Shown: positions 7,395 through 15,665 of the stretch, piece after piece
How positions within the stretch are numbered: position 1 is the first letter of the stretch
Layout: the number at the start of each line of letters is the position of its first letter
Position numbers and translations under genes: made by a program
Notes under the pieces: model-generated
Told to the model about the DNA's origin: nothing
The model's input: the letters and a program-made list of their open reading frames with translations, nothing else
Database searches by the model: none
DNA from: Dethiobacter sp.
GTDB taxonomy: Bacteria; Bacillota; Dethiobacteria; Dethiobacterales; Dethiobacteraceae
Reading direction: 5' to 3'
Assembly: GCA_020725465.1 (NCBI GenBank)
Contig: DYEY01000036.1
Span: 1 to 64,000, forward strand
Length of the DNA stretch: 64,000 bases

Positions 7395-8492
7395 TTATTT
7401 CTCAAAAATACGGATGCCTCTCTCCGCCAGTTCGGCGAAGAACTGCTCGTGGTCAATGCCGCCTTCTGCTTCCGGGGTGATTACCCCGGTGGCGCTGACC
7501 TGGCCGCGGGCCAGCATCAGGGCGGTGATGGCCAGGGGCAGGCCGGTCAGCTCCCGCATGGGAGCGGCAGCCTCCAGCACCACCGTACGCTTTTGGCCCT
7601 CTTTTTCGCCTTCCAGCACCACCTTGATGCCGGAACAGGCCAGCCCCCTGAACAGGCGGTCAAGGGGGGGCAGTATTTTTTTCATGAAAAGGGCCAGGAA
7701 CTGCCTGCGGCGGTCGGAACGGGTAAAGCCCAGGCGAGCCAGCATAATGGCCAGAAAGTTCAGGTGGTTCTCCACCAGCCCTCCTTTAAGGCTGACGGTA
7801 TGGACTGCGGGGAAGCGCAGGGGCAGGGTAAGGGGCTCGGGGTGGCCCAGGTGGTAAGTATTAACCTCGCCCAGCGGGGAGGGGAAGCGGATTCGTTCCT
7901 TTTCGCTGCCCGCTTTCACCATTACCGTCCGCCCATCCCTGAAAGTGGGAACCTCCCCGGTAAAAATATGAATGGTGTGGAGAATCACCGCCAGCCCGCC
8001 TGAATCGGCCGAGCTGCCGGCCCAGTAAATGCGGATGGCCTCCAGGTGGTCAAAGGAGGCTGCGCCGCGTACTGCCAACAGGTTGCTGATGCCCGGCGTC
8101 CAGCCCACACCGCTGATGAGCCTGAGTCCCCTGTCTTTGGCTTCCCGGTCCAGTTCCCGCACGCTTTGCCAGGCGTCGTGGTCGTCACAGATGCTGACGT
8201 AGTCTGTGCCGGCAGCCAGCGCGGCTGCAGCCAGAGTTTTCTCGTACCGGTAGAACGGCCCCAGGGCGCTGGCGGCCACCCGGTGTCCCTTCATGGCTGC
8301 CACCAGGCCGGGTGGGTCTGCAGCGTCCACCTTTACCGCTTTTACCCTGCCACCCAGTCGGGCAGCCAGTTTCGTTGCTTTGTCCGTGTCGCGGTCGGCT
8401 ATGGTAACCAGTTCCACTTCTTCCAGGGCGGCCAGGGCTTCCACGGTTCTGCTCCCCATATCCCCGGCGCCGCCAAAGACGATAATCCTCAT
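7395..8492 (-). CDS. Saccharopine dehydrogenase-like NAD(P)-binding oxidoreductase
   Basis: This 365-residue protein belongs to the saccharopine dehydrogenase-like family, a Rossmann-fold group with varied and often unknown substrates. The N-terminal dinucleotide motif is clear (IVFGGAGDMGSRTVEAL, residues 3-19), followed by an acidic strand end (TIADRD) and the family segment LGPFYRYEKTLAAAALAAGTDYVSICDD. ATG 8492 has GGAGGCCGGC in front; an open upstream extension lacks such a site. It is the last gene of a four-gene minus-strand operon with an aldehyde oxidoreductase and an alcohol dehydrogenase, so a role in the same redox pathway is likely. The substrate cannot be read from the sequence. 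Confidence 0.8.
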   Translation of the reverse strand: MRIIVFGGAGDMGSRTVEALAALEEVELVTIADRDTDKATKLAARLGGRVKAVKVDAADPPGLVAAMKGHRVAASALGPFYRYEKTLAAAALAAGTDYVSICDDHDAWQSVRELDREAKDRGLRLISGVGWTPGISNLLAVRGAASFDHLEAIRIYWAGSSADSGGLAVILHTIHIFTGEVPTFRDGRTVMVKAGSEKERIRFPSPLGEVNTYHLGHPEPLTLPLRFPAVHTVSLKGGLVENHLNFLAIMLARLGFTRSDRRRQFLALFMKKILPPLDRLFRGLACSGIKVVLEGEKEGQKRTVVLEAAAPMRELTGLPLAITALMLARGQVSATGVITPEAEGGIDHEQFFAELAERGIRIFEK

Positions 8493-8508
8493 GTGCCGGC
8501 CTCCTTCA

Positions 8509-10383
8509 TCAATCCGGGTATAACCAGGGTACGGCAAAGCCGAGGCCGAGTTTCCGGAGCGTTTCCACGCCCGGCAACCCCCGGGGGGATAAATCCCTCA
8601 ACACATAATATTCACTCAGCATGAGTTCCATGTCAGGAACAGAGCCGGCTGCCCCGCCCGTGTCAAGGGGTTGCAGGAGCCGCGGTGGCAGTTGGTCGTC
8701 TTCCCTGCTGACGCCGCACAGGTTGTTCAGCACCCGTTTCAGGTACCAGATACGGCGGCCCTGCTCCAGTAGAGATTCCAGGGTGTGATCCTCACCGGTG
8801 ACGGCCTGCAGGGCGCCGACGATATCGGCTTCGCTGTACCCGGTTACGCCAAGCAGGCAGAAAATGGCAGCACCTCCCAGTATACTTCCCAAGTCCTGGG
8901 CAGCGGCAACCATGGCTGCTTTACCCAAGCTGCTTTGGCCTTCGTAACAGTCCGGCAGCTCAAGGCCGGGGAAAAGGGATGAGCCCTGCTCTATGCCCAT
9001 GGTGAGGTCGGACATATGGCAGGCGCCGCGGTAGCCGGTAGCGTACGCCAGGCCCATGCCATGACCGGCCCGGGGGTCATGCATTGGTGCTTCCAGACCT
9101 TTTACCGTTGTCAGGAAAGCTTTGGCAGCCGGTCCGACCCGCCTGGCCGCTTCCCGGCTGCCGGCGGCCAGCAGGCTGCCCCCTCCCCGGCGGTAAGCCG
9201 CCTCTTTTACCATCTCCAGTACCGCTGGGGCGTTGCCGAAGGAAAACCCGGGCGGGGTGTCAGGGAGCAGGCCGTTTTCCGCCGCTTCCAGCAGGAAAGC
9301 GGCGGTGGCCCCGGCGGTAATGGTGTCCATCCCCAGCCGGTTGCAGGTTTCGTTCAGTTTACACAGTGCTTCCACCGAATCAATCAGGCACATGGTGCCA
9401 AAAGAGGCAACCGTTTCATATTCCGGCCCCGGCCCTCTCCCGGTCCGGAAAGGCCCTTCCGTAACTTCCACTTCCCGCTTGCAGACCACCGGGCAGGCAA
9501 AACAGGTTTTGCGCCCGGTCAGGACCGCGTCAAAAGAAGGCCCGTTGATTTTGGCTATACCCTCATTCCATTCACCTAAGGCCCAGTTCCGGATGGGGAC
9601 GTCGCCGCTGAAAAGGGCCAGGTCAAGAGCACTGTTGGTGCCGTAGACATGCAGTGATTGCAGGACAATATTTTCCTTCATCCCGGCGGTAATGCTCTTC
9701 TTCAGGAGGCTGACCGCCGCTTCGTCAGCCGATGGAGGGGCGGTGCGGCCGCTGACCACCAGCCCTTTTAGTTTTTTGGCGCCCATTACGGCTCCGATAC
9801 CGGTTCTGCCAAGAAAATGGCCTTTGTTAACAGCCACAGAGGCAAAGGGGACCAGGTTTTCACCGGCCGGGCCGATACAGGCGGCGGCTTTTAAGCCGCG
9901 CTCTTCTGCCACCTCTGCCATGAGCAGGTCGCAGGTCTGGTAGGTGTCAAGCCCCCACAGGTTTTCCGCCGGCAGCAGCAATGCTTCCCGCGGGTTGATT
10001 TTGAGATAACTGGGACGGGCGGCCGCCCCGGTTATTACAATACCGTCCAGTCCGGCGTATTTCAGGGCGGCGCCCAGGGAGCCGCCCACGCTGGATTCTC
10101 CGTAGATACCGGTAAGCGGAGATTTGCTGCAGGCAGAGAGGCGCCCGGTAGCCGGTAAGCCGCTGCCCGTCAGGGGCCCGGTCATAAAAACCAGGGGATT
10201 TTGGGCGGAAAAAGGATCTACCCGACCGAATTCGCTGCCCAGCAAATCAACCAAAATTTTAGCCCCGATACCGCTTCCGCCCAGGTAATCTTTTATATAG
10301 CCCGGGTCCAGGGGCCGTACCCCGGTAGTGCCGGCGGTGAGGTCGACCCACAACAGTTTTCCTGTATAGCCGCCTGCGCTCAT
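8509..10383 (-). CDS. Aldehyde:ferredoxin oxidoreductase (tungsten/molybdenum type)
   Basis: Members oxidise aldehydes to carboxylic acids (or the reverse) with ferredoxin, using a bis-pterin tungsten or molybdenum cofactor and one [4Fe-4S] cluster. The 624-residue length fits. The N-terminal domain begins GGYTGKLLWVDLTAG and contains the pterin-binding YLGGSGIGAKIL and TGPLTGSGLPATGR segments. The cluster cysteines appear as CFACPVVC (CxxCxxxC, near residue 295) with a further candidate cysteine late in the protein (LNNLCG near residue 557). The start overlaps the stop of the SCP2 gene by 4 bases (ATGA), so it is co-transcribed with it. Substrate specificity is unknown. Confidence 0.93.
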   Translation of the reverse strand: MSAGGYTGKLLWVDLTAGTTGVRPLDPGYIKDYLGGSGIGAKILVDLLGSEFGRVDPFSAQNPLVFMTGPLTGSGLPATGRLSACSKSPLTGIYGESSVGGSLGAALKYAGLDGIVITGAAARPSYLKINPREALLLPAENLWGLDTYQTCDLLMAEVAEERGLKAAACIGPAGENLVPFASVAVNKGHFLGRTGIGAVMGAKKLKGLVVSGRTAPPSADEAAVSLLKKSITAGMKENIVLQSLHVYGTNSALDLALFSGDVPIRNWALGEWNEGIAKINGPSFDAVLTGRKTCFACPVVCKREVEVTEGPFRTGRGPGPEYETVASFGTMCLIDSVEALCKLNETCNRLGMDTITAGATAAFLLEAAENGLLPDTPPGFSFGNAPAVLEMVKEAAYRRGGGSLLAAGSREAARRVGPAAKAFLTTVKGLEAPMHDPRAGHGMGLAYATGYRGACHMSDLTMGIEQGSSLFPGLELPDCYEGQSSLGKAAMVAAAQDLGSILGGAAIFCLLGVTGYSEADIVGALQAVTGEDHTLESLLEQGRRIWYLKRVLNNLCGVSREDDQLPPRLLQPLDTGGAAGSVPDMELMLSEYYVLRDLSPRGLPGVETLRKLGLGFAVPWLYPD

Positions 10384-10802
10384 GCCAGCAGGTCCTGGTA
10401 GCCAAGGTTTTGCAGGTGCCTGGTGTAAATGGCGAAAGCAGGCTTGATGGCCGGCAGCAGCTTCATTATTTTGGGAATGGGTCCCCTTGCTTTCATTTCC
10501 CCGCGGGTAAGTGCTGATACCAGGTTAACTTTGCCCAGCCAGAAGCGGTGAGCAACGTCGGCTTTCATCTCCATCACCACCTCCGGTTCCAGGTCGTTTT
10601 CACCGCGGTAGACGGTAAAATAACCATGTGGCGCCGGGTTTTTGGCATCCACAGTGATCTGGCTGTCCGGGTCACTGTAGACAAAGCGGATGACCAGCTC
10701 CGCTTCCCTGATCTTTCCGCCCATGGCCTGATCTTCGCTGCAAATCTCCATCATGCCGGCAATACACTGGTACAGCTGTTCGGCGTCTTTGAAAACTCCC
10801 AT
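10380..10802 (-). CDS. SCP2 sterol-binding-domain protein
   Basis: This 140-residue single-domain protein resembles the SCP-2 lipid-binding fold, which forms a hydrophobic tunnel for acyl chains or other apolar ligands. The typical pattern is visible in the second half: an acidic and aromatic strand (DLEPEVVMEMKADVAHRFW), then GKVNLVSALTRGEMKARGPIPKIMKL, the usual SCP2 C-terminal helix region. It lies between an alcohol dehydrogenase gene (22 bases upstream) and the aldehyde oxidoreductase gene (4-base overlap). That context suggests it presents an apolar alcohol, aldehyde or acid to these enzymes; this is inference. There is no signal peptide, so it is cytoplasmic. Confidence 0.8.
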   Translation of the reverse strand: MGVFKDAEQLYQCIAGMMEICSEDQAMGGKIREAELVIRFVYSDPDSQITVDAKNPAPHGYFTVYRGENDLEPEVVMEMKADVAHRFWLGKVNLVSALTRGEMKARGPIPKIMKLLPAIKPAFAIYTRHLQNLGYQDLLA

Positions 10803-10823
10803 TATTCTTCTCCTCCCGGTTAT

Positions 10824-11966
10824 TTAATAGGCGCTCTGTAAAATTACCAACAGGTCTTCTGCATCCGCCAGGCGTGGGTTGGTATACATGGCACCGTCCA
10901 CCGAGGCGCTGCCGGCAACGGCAGGCAGGTCGTCCTCCGCCAGCCCCAGCTGCGAGAGGCGGTAAGGGAGGTTGCACTCCTGCAGTAACCTGGTGATCAT
11001 GTCGGCCAGCATCTCTCCCCCTGCCGTACTGCCAAAGAGGCGGCAGGTCAGTTCCCGGTAGGGGTCTGGCTCCTGGCGGGAATTAAACCGGATGCTGTGC
11101 GGAAGCATCAGCCCCACTGCCACCCCGTGTGGCACTTCCCTGAGGGCACCCAGGGCATGGGCCAAGGCGTGGGCGCAGCCCACCAGAGCATTGGAAAAAG
11201 CAATGCCGGCCAGGTTGCTGGCCAACAACATAGCCAGGCGGGCTGCCAGGTCGTCGCCTGCCGCCACCGCACGCGGCAGGTTGCGGAAAATGAGCTCGCA
11301 GGCCTCGGTTGCCAGGCCCCGGGCCAGTGGCCCGGTGCTGGTTGATACAAAGGACTCCACCGCGTGTCCCAGGGCATCCATGCCGGTGGCGGCGGTCAAC
11401 CCGGGCGGCATCGATATGGTCAGTTCCGGATCCAGGATGGCCAGGGCGGGGGCCAGGTACGGGCTGAGAAAAGTAATTTTATAATGGTTTTGTTTGTCCA
11501 GGATCAGGGCGTACTGGGTCACCTCGCTGCCGGTGCCGGCCGTGGTGGGTATGGCGGCCATGGGGCCAAGCGGCGTGTTTATCTGGCCGAACCCTTCGTA
11601 GTCGCGCAGGTTGCCTCCCCTGCTTAACACCAGGTTGACAGCCTTGGCCGTATCAATGCAGCTGCCGCCGCCCACCGCCAGCAGGTAATCAGCGCCCGTT
11701 TCGCCGGCCAGCCTGGCTGCTTTTTCCACCAGGGCAACTTCGGAGTCCGGAGTAACCTCGTCAAAGATGCCGGCCATCTCCACCCCTTTAAGGACGGAAA
11801 CCACTTTGTCCACTATGCCGTTTTGGCGCAGCACCCGGTCGGTAATCAGGAATACCCTCCTGTGCTCACTGGCCAGAATGTGTTCCGGCAGGTCTTGTAA
11901 CGTGCCGGGTCCCGCAATTATGCGGGTTGGCAGGTAAAACTGCCAGTAATCGGACAACACGCTCAT
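10824..11966 (-). CDS. Iron-containing (group III) alcohol dehydrogenase
   Basis: The product interconverts alcohols and aldehydes with NAD(P)H. The 380-residue length matches group III enzymes. The cofactor motif is VGGGSCIDTAKAVN (near residue 98), followed by the family signature regions TTAGTGSEVTQYA, the metal-binding GMDALGHAVESF and the second signature NALVGCAHALAHALG with PHGVAVGLMLPH. It is the first gene of the minus-strand operon. ATG 11966 directly abuts AAAGGGGGG, which is too close for normal initiation, so the GTG at 11960 (6-base spacing) may be the real start. An AT-rich region lies upstream. Confidence 0.93.
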   Translation of the reverse strand: MSVLSDYWQFYLPTRIIAGPGTLQDLPEHILASEHRRVFLITDRVLRQNGIVDKVVSVLKGVEMAGIFDEVTPDSEVALVEKAARLAGETGADYLLAVGGGSCIDTAKAVNLVLSRGGNLRDYEGFGQINTPLGPMAAIPTTAGTGSEVTQYALILDKQNHYKITFLSPYLAPALAILDPELTISMPPGLTAATGMDALGHAVESFVSTSTGPLARGLATEACELIFRNLPRAVAAGDDLAARLAMLLASNLAGIAFSNALVGCAHALAHALGALREVPHGVAVGLMLPHSIRFNSRQEPDPYRELTCRLFGSTAGGEMLADMITRLLQECNLPYRLSQLGLAEDDLPAVAGSASVDGAMYTNPRLADAEDLLVILQSAY

Positions 11967-12297
11967 CCCCCCTTTGTTAATTTTCGCGCTTCTCCACTTT
12001 CAGACGAAAAGCTTATAAAAGAAAGAAGCAAATTATAATTATTATAAGTGTTAGAATATTTTTTATTATTCTATTAATTATGGCTATAGACAATTCATTA
12101 TATAGATGTTAGAATTAGAATAAGTTAAAAATATTTTTTTGCTTAAAATTTCATCTGTTCAAGTAATTGTTAATAACATTTTTTATATCAAAAAAGTTAA
12201 TATATTTACTGTCCGCAAATGGCCTGTCTGAGCAGGAATAACTGTGCGGGAAAAGGGAAAAATAGGGAGAGGACTAATGAGCAAAGGAGGGATTGCC
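11967..12297. other. AT-rich intergenic region upstream of the alcohol dehydrogenase operon
   Basis: This 331-base gap contains no gene I can support. From about 12000 to 12215 it is far richer in A and T than the rest of the window. GTTAGAAT occurs twice at 58-base spacing (12050 and 12108), and A/T tracts recur at near-helical intervals, as in curved DNA or regulator-binding regions. Minus-strand TATAAT-like hexamers are present (for example around 12035-12045), but no convincing -35 element is at the right distance, so I do not mark a promoter. The region may control the minus-strand operon, the plus-strand gene at 12298, or both. Confidence 0.6.
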
Positions 12298-12432
12298 GTG
12301 GCTAACCAGCAGCTGATTGAAGCACGCGACGAATTGTTGCGGGAATTTATGCTGGCCTCCGGACCGCATAAAGCTGAGATCCTTGTCAAGATAATGGATT
12401 TGGATGAAGAGCTGGAAGATGCTAGGAGCTGA
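12298..12432 (+). CDS. Small protein of 44 residues, unknown
   Basis: AAAGGAGGG at 12282-12290 places initiation at GTG 12298, giving a 44-residue, acidic, fully helical-looking protein (LIEARDELLREFML, then KIMDLDEELEDARS). Further upstream in-frame ATGs (12277 and others) lack a spaced ribosome binding site. A clear intrinsic terminator follows two bases after the stop, so it is a real single-gene unit. It faintly resembles small helical hairpin proteins such as the Spo0E group, but the SQELD signature of that family is absent, so I leave it unnamed. Confidence 0.65.
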   Translation: MANQQLIEARDELLREFMLASGPHKAEILVKIMDLDEELEDARS

Positions 12433-12433
12433 T

Positions 12434-12458
12434 CACCGGTACGCCGGTGTTTTTTTTG
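12434..12458 (+). terminator. Intrinsic terminator
   Basis: Stem CACCGG/CCGGTG with a short loop (12434-12449) followed by a run of eight T. It ends the unit of the 44-residue protein gene. Confidence 0.9.
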
Positions 12459-12503
12459 TTTTAACCTGACCCGGGGCTGCCGCGGGGCTGTGCTTTGCCG
12501 CTG

Positions 12504-13172
12504 CTAAAATTCGACGCCTGCGCCGGGTGTGAGGACCAGGCACCGGCTAGAGGTGGTCTTTGTCACTTTGTCACAGAAATCAGCAGGGTCAGCGGCGATT
12601 ACCGGCCAGGTGTTGAAGTGGCAGGGGATAACAGTGGCGGGAGCGGCCAGTCGGACAGCGTGGACCGCGTCATCTAAGTCCATGGTGAAGTTGCCGCCGA
12701 TGGGTACCAGAAAAAGGTCGATTTTTTCAATTTCACCAAGCAGTTTCATGTCACTGAACAGGGAAGTGTCGCCGGCGAAATAGACTGTAAACCCGTTGAA
12801 GTTAACGATAAAACCGCAGGCGTGGCCGCCGGGGATGCCGGAACCGTGAAAAGCGGGTGTAACACGGACATAGCCGAAGGGAAAGGTGTGTTTGCCGCCC
12901 ACATGCATGGCGTGGGCGTTCAACCCCCGGTTTTTGCATTCGCTGGCGATTTCGGCGGTAGTTATAACGGTGGCGCCGGTACGGGCGGCAATATGGTAGG
13001 TATCGCCCAGGTGGTCGGCGTGGGCGTGCGAAACAAAAATGTAATCGGCGTCTGCCTCTTCTGCTGTGATGGGGGCCAGCGGATTGCCGCTTAGAAACGG
13101 GTCAAACAGAAATGTCAGGTTGTCTTTTTCCAGCTGAAAGCAGGCATGCCCCAGGTATTTTACCAGTATCAT
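12504..13172 (-). CDS. Metal-dependent hydrolase, UPF0173 (YtkL-type) beta-lactamase fold
   Basis: This 222-residue protein of the metallo-beta-lactamase superfamily has the metal ligands HAHADHLGD (HxHxDH, residues about 49-54), further histidines at AFHGSG and CHFNTW, and the aspartate in YFAGDTSLF. Its compact length without extra domains and the start MILVKYLGHACFQLE are typical of the UPF0173 group, whose substrate is not established. ATG 13172 lies 8 bases behind GGAGG; an upstream TTG overlaps that site. It is transcribed alone, away from the operon starting at 13417. A minus-strand promoter is proposed at 13201-13228. Confidence 0.88.
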   Translation of the reverse strand: MILVKYLGHACFQLEKDNLTFLFDPFLSGNPLAPITAEEADADYIFVSHAHADHLGDTYHIAARTGATVITTAEIASECKNRGLNAHAMHVGGKHTFPFGYVRVTPAFHGSGIPGGHACGFIVNFNGFTVYFAGDTSLFSDMKLLGEIEKIDLFLVPIGGNFTMDLDDAVHAVRLAAPATVIPCHFNTWPVIAADPADFCDKVTKTTSSRCLVLTPGAGVEF

Positions 13173-13200
13173 ATTTCCAGCCTCCAATTGCTTTTTCTAT

Positions 13201-13228
13201 ATTATACCATAATCTGCCGCCCCGGCAA
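13201..13228 (-). promoter_or_regulatory. Candidate sigma-A promoter for the UPF0173 hydrolase gene
   Basis: On the minus strand TTGCCG (13228-13223) and TATAAT (13206-13201) are separated by 16 bases, about 30 bases before the start codon. The -10 box is perfect and the -35 box matches four of six. Confidence 0.6.
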
Positions 13229-13244
13229 GCTAGCTTTGCTGTTA

Positions 13245-13273
13245 TTGCCCGCTTTACCTGTTTGGGGTATAAT
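13245..13273 (+). promoter_or_regulatory. Candidate sigma-A promoter of the moxR operon
   Basis: TTGCCC (13245-13250), 17 bases, TATAAT (13268-13273). This would give a leader of about 135 bases before the moxR-like gene at 13417. A second TATAAT at 13380-13385 has no good -35 partner. Confidence 0.65.
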
Positions 13274-13416
13274 ACTGTGGTGGGCTCAGGTATGTTTAAG
13301 CTTTTTGGGGAATGTACGTATTGATGGGCAGACTTTAAACAGTGTGATACATGTCATTTACCGTATTGAACCCATGGGCTATAATGTAGGTAACGGGCAG
13401 GAAGGATGTGGGTATA

Positions 13417-14307
13417 ATGGAGGTAACCATTCCGGCATTACGCAAAGCTTTTCGTGATGTGGGTTACATCACCGACGAAGAAGTGGTGATTACCGTTTAT
13501 TTGGCCCTGAAACTGGAGAAGCCGCTTTTAATCGAGGGGGCTCCCGGTGTGGGCAAGACCGAGCTGGCCAAGGTGCTGGCCGCGCTTTTTGATACTGAGC
13601 TGATCAGGCTGCAATGTTACGAGGGCCTGGATGAGAACAAAGCTCTGTACGAGTGGAATTACCAGCGCCAGCTTCTGAAAATACAGATTTCCAGGGAGAC
13701 CGCTTGCACGGAGGACCTGGAACGGGACCTGTTTGCCCGGGAGTACCTGCTGGAACGCCCGTTGCTCAGGGCTATCCAGGCGGACCGGAAAGTGGTGCTG
13801 CTTATTGACGAGGTGGATAAAACGGACGAGGAGTTTGAAGCTTTTTTGTTTGAAGTGCTGTCCGATTTTCAGGTGTCCGTGCCCGAGCTGGGAACACTGG
13901 CGGCGCGCCAGATACCGGTGGTGGTGCTCACCAGCAATAACGAGCGGGAGCTTTCCGACGGCTTAAAAAGACGTTGCGTCTATCTCTACCTGGATTATCC
14001 CGGCGTGGACAGGGAAATTGAAATAATCAGGGCGCGTATTCCGGACATCGGCGAAAAGCTGTCCACCGAAGTAGCCAGGGCTGTGGCCCTGATCCGCTCT
14101 GACCAGGATGTCAGAAAAAAACCGTCCATTGCCGAAACCCTGGACTGGGCCCGGGCGCTGCTGGCCCTGGAAAAAGACCGGCTGACCAAGGCTGGCGTGA
14201 ACCAGACCATTAACCTGCTTCTGAAGACCAAGGCTGACTTGGATGCTTTCCATAAAAATATCGGTGCGTCCCGCCTGGAGGAATACGTGCGCGCGGAGAA
14301 GGGGTAA
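13417..14307 (+). CDS. MoxR-family AAA+ ATPase (CoxD-like)
   Basis: MoxR ATPases act with von Willebrand factor A proteins as chaperones that remodel or load metal into target enzymes. The 296-residue product has Walker A GAPGVGKT (residues 41-48), Walker B VVLLIDEVDK (126-135), a sensor region LTSNNERELSDGLKRRCVY with the arginine finger, and a C-terminal lid. ATG 13417 is chosen because the GGAAGG at 13400-13405 is too close to a GTG at 13408. The VWA partner follows after 5 bases and a CooC-type ATPase after that. In aerobic CO oxidisers the equivalent pair is coxD/coxE, needed for maturation of the CO dehydrogenase active site. Confidence 0.9.
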   Translation: MEVTIPALRKAFRDVGYITDEEVVITVYLALKLEKPLLIEGAPGVGKTELAKVLAALFDTELIRLQCYEGLDENKALYEWNYQRQLLKIQISRETACTEDLERDLFAREYLLERPLLRAIQADRKVVLLIDEVDKTDEEFEAFLFEVLSDFQVSVPELGTLAARQIPVVVLTSNNERELSDGLKRRCVYLYLDYPGVDREIEIIRARIPDIGEKLSTEVARAVALIRSDQDVRKKPSIAETLDWARALLALEKDRLTKAGVNQTINLLLKTKADLDAFHKNIGASRLEEYVRAEKG

Positions 14308-14312
14308 GCGCT

Positions 14313-15644
14313 ATGAAGGACTGCCTGGAGGTTAATGTGGTCCGGTTTATCCACCTGTTGCGCCACACCGGGGTCCGTATTGGCAGCGGTGAAGTCATCG
14401 ATGCCTTAAATGCCCTCACCCTTCTCGACCTTTCCGACCGCCGGTCGGTGAGGGCGGCGCTGCAGGCCACTTTGGTCAAGCGGCCGGGGGAACGGGCGGT
14501 GTTTGACCGAGCTTTTGACCTCTTTTTTGCGCCGCCGGAAGAAAAGCAACAGGTCACCGCCCGCCACCACCACAAGTGGGAAAAGCGGCAGGACATGATC
14601 CGGCAGGCGGAGGAGGAACTGACTTTCCAGGGGCAAGCTCTGGAGTTGTCGGACCGGGAGAAAACTGTTTATGCCAGCATCCCCGAGGCGGACCGGCAGA
14701 AAATACTGGATTATGTGAAGAAGACGGCGGAAGGCAAAAACGTGGAACAACACTTCCGGCCCATCCTGGAAAGCGTGGTAAAGGGATCGCTCTCTTACTG
14801 GCGCAAGAGCCTGCGCAACGAGCTGGACCTGTCGGAGGCTCCCGATACCGGGGACAGGGAGCTGAACGCGCTGCTGGAGGGAGTGGGCAGCACCGGTGAA
14901 GGCGGCTTTGCTTCGTTGCTTGAAGAGGACATGCAGAATATCGCCGACAAGGACCTGCCGCGGGCGCGGGAATTGATCAGGAGGCTGGCCAGGCAGATGG
15001 TAGCCAGGATCACCCGCCGCTACCGCCAGAGCAAAAAGCATAAACAGCTTGATTTGCGCAAAAGCATACGCTCCAATATCCGTTTTGGCGGCACCATGTT
15101 CCGCCTGCGCTACCGCAGCCGGCGCATTCAAAAGCCCAGGCTGGTGCTGCTTTGTGACGTGTCGGGTTCCATGGCTCGTTACGCCAGCTTTGTCCTGCAA
15201 TTCATCTACGGCATCCACAGCGTGGTGGGCAGTATTGAAAGTTTTGTCTTTTCAGAGGACCTGGAGCGGGTGACGCCTTATTTCGGCCAGTCCGACTTTA
15301 ATACCACCATGCTCCAGATCATCAACCGTTCGGCTGAATGGGGCAGAGGGACCAATATCGCCACGGCTCTGCGCACGCTGCGGGTAAAGTTCCCTTCGGT
15401 GCTGACCGGTGACTCATATGTAATCATAGTCAGTGACACCAAAACCATGGCGTTGGATGAGGCGGCAAAGGAACTGGCCCAGCTCAGACGAAAGGTCAAA
15501 GATGTGGTCTGGCTGAACACCATGCCGGATACCGACTGGGAGAACGCCAAAACTGTTATGGCTTTTCAGAAGCTGGTGCGCATGTTCCCCTGCAACACTC
15601 TGGCTGACCTGGAAAAAGTCATGCGCAAAAAAATATTTGTATAG
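14313..15644 (+). CDS. VWA-domain protein, CoxE-like
   Basis: This 443-residue protein pairs with the MoxR ATPase. Residues 1-270 are helical and charged. The C-terminal VWA domain (about 275-443) carries the metal-ion-dependent adhesion site DVSGSM (D282, S284, S286), a threonine in GRGTNIATALRTL and an aspartate in IIVSDTKTM. The MIDAS is thus complete and could hold Mg2+ while contacting the MoxR ring or a client. It starts 5 bases after moxR, and the cooC-like gene follows after 21 bases. By family knowledge it is a CoxE-type maturation factor; the client here is not identifiable within the window. Confidence 0.9.
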   Translation: MKDCLEVNVVRFIHLLRHTGVRIGSGEVIDALNALTLLDLSDRRSVRAALQATLVKRPGERAVFDRAFDLFFAPPEEKQQVTARHHHKWEKRQDMIRQAEEELTFQGQALELSDREKTVYASIPEADRQKILDYVKKTAEGKNVEQHFRPILESVVKGSLSYWRKSLRNELDLSEAPDTGDRELNALLEGVGSTGEGGFASLLEEDMQNIADKDLPRARELIRRLARQMVARITRRYRQSKKHKQLDLRKSIRSNIRFGGTMFRLRYRSRRIQKPRLVLLCDVSGSMARYASFVLQFIYGIHSVVGSIESFVFSEDLERVTPYFGQSDFNTTMLQIINRSAEWGRGTNIATALRTLRVKFPSVLTGDSYVIIVSDTKTMALDEAAKELAQLRRKVKDVVWLNTMPDTDWENAKTVMAFQKLVRMFPCNTLADLEKVMRKKIFV

Positions 15645-15665
15645 CCGCGAGGGAGGTTTTAAAAA

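Noticed and set aside
11990-12060. A sigma-54 promoter for the alcohol/aldehyde operon
   Set aside because: No GG-N10-GC element with TGGC/TTGC context could be found on the minus strand in the AT-rich region.
12298-12432. Assignment of the 44-residue protein to the Spo0E phosphatase family
   Set aside because: Size and helical content fit, but the defining SQELD motif is missing; the gene is kept as unknown.
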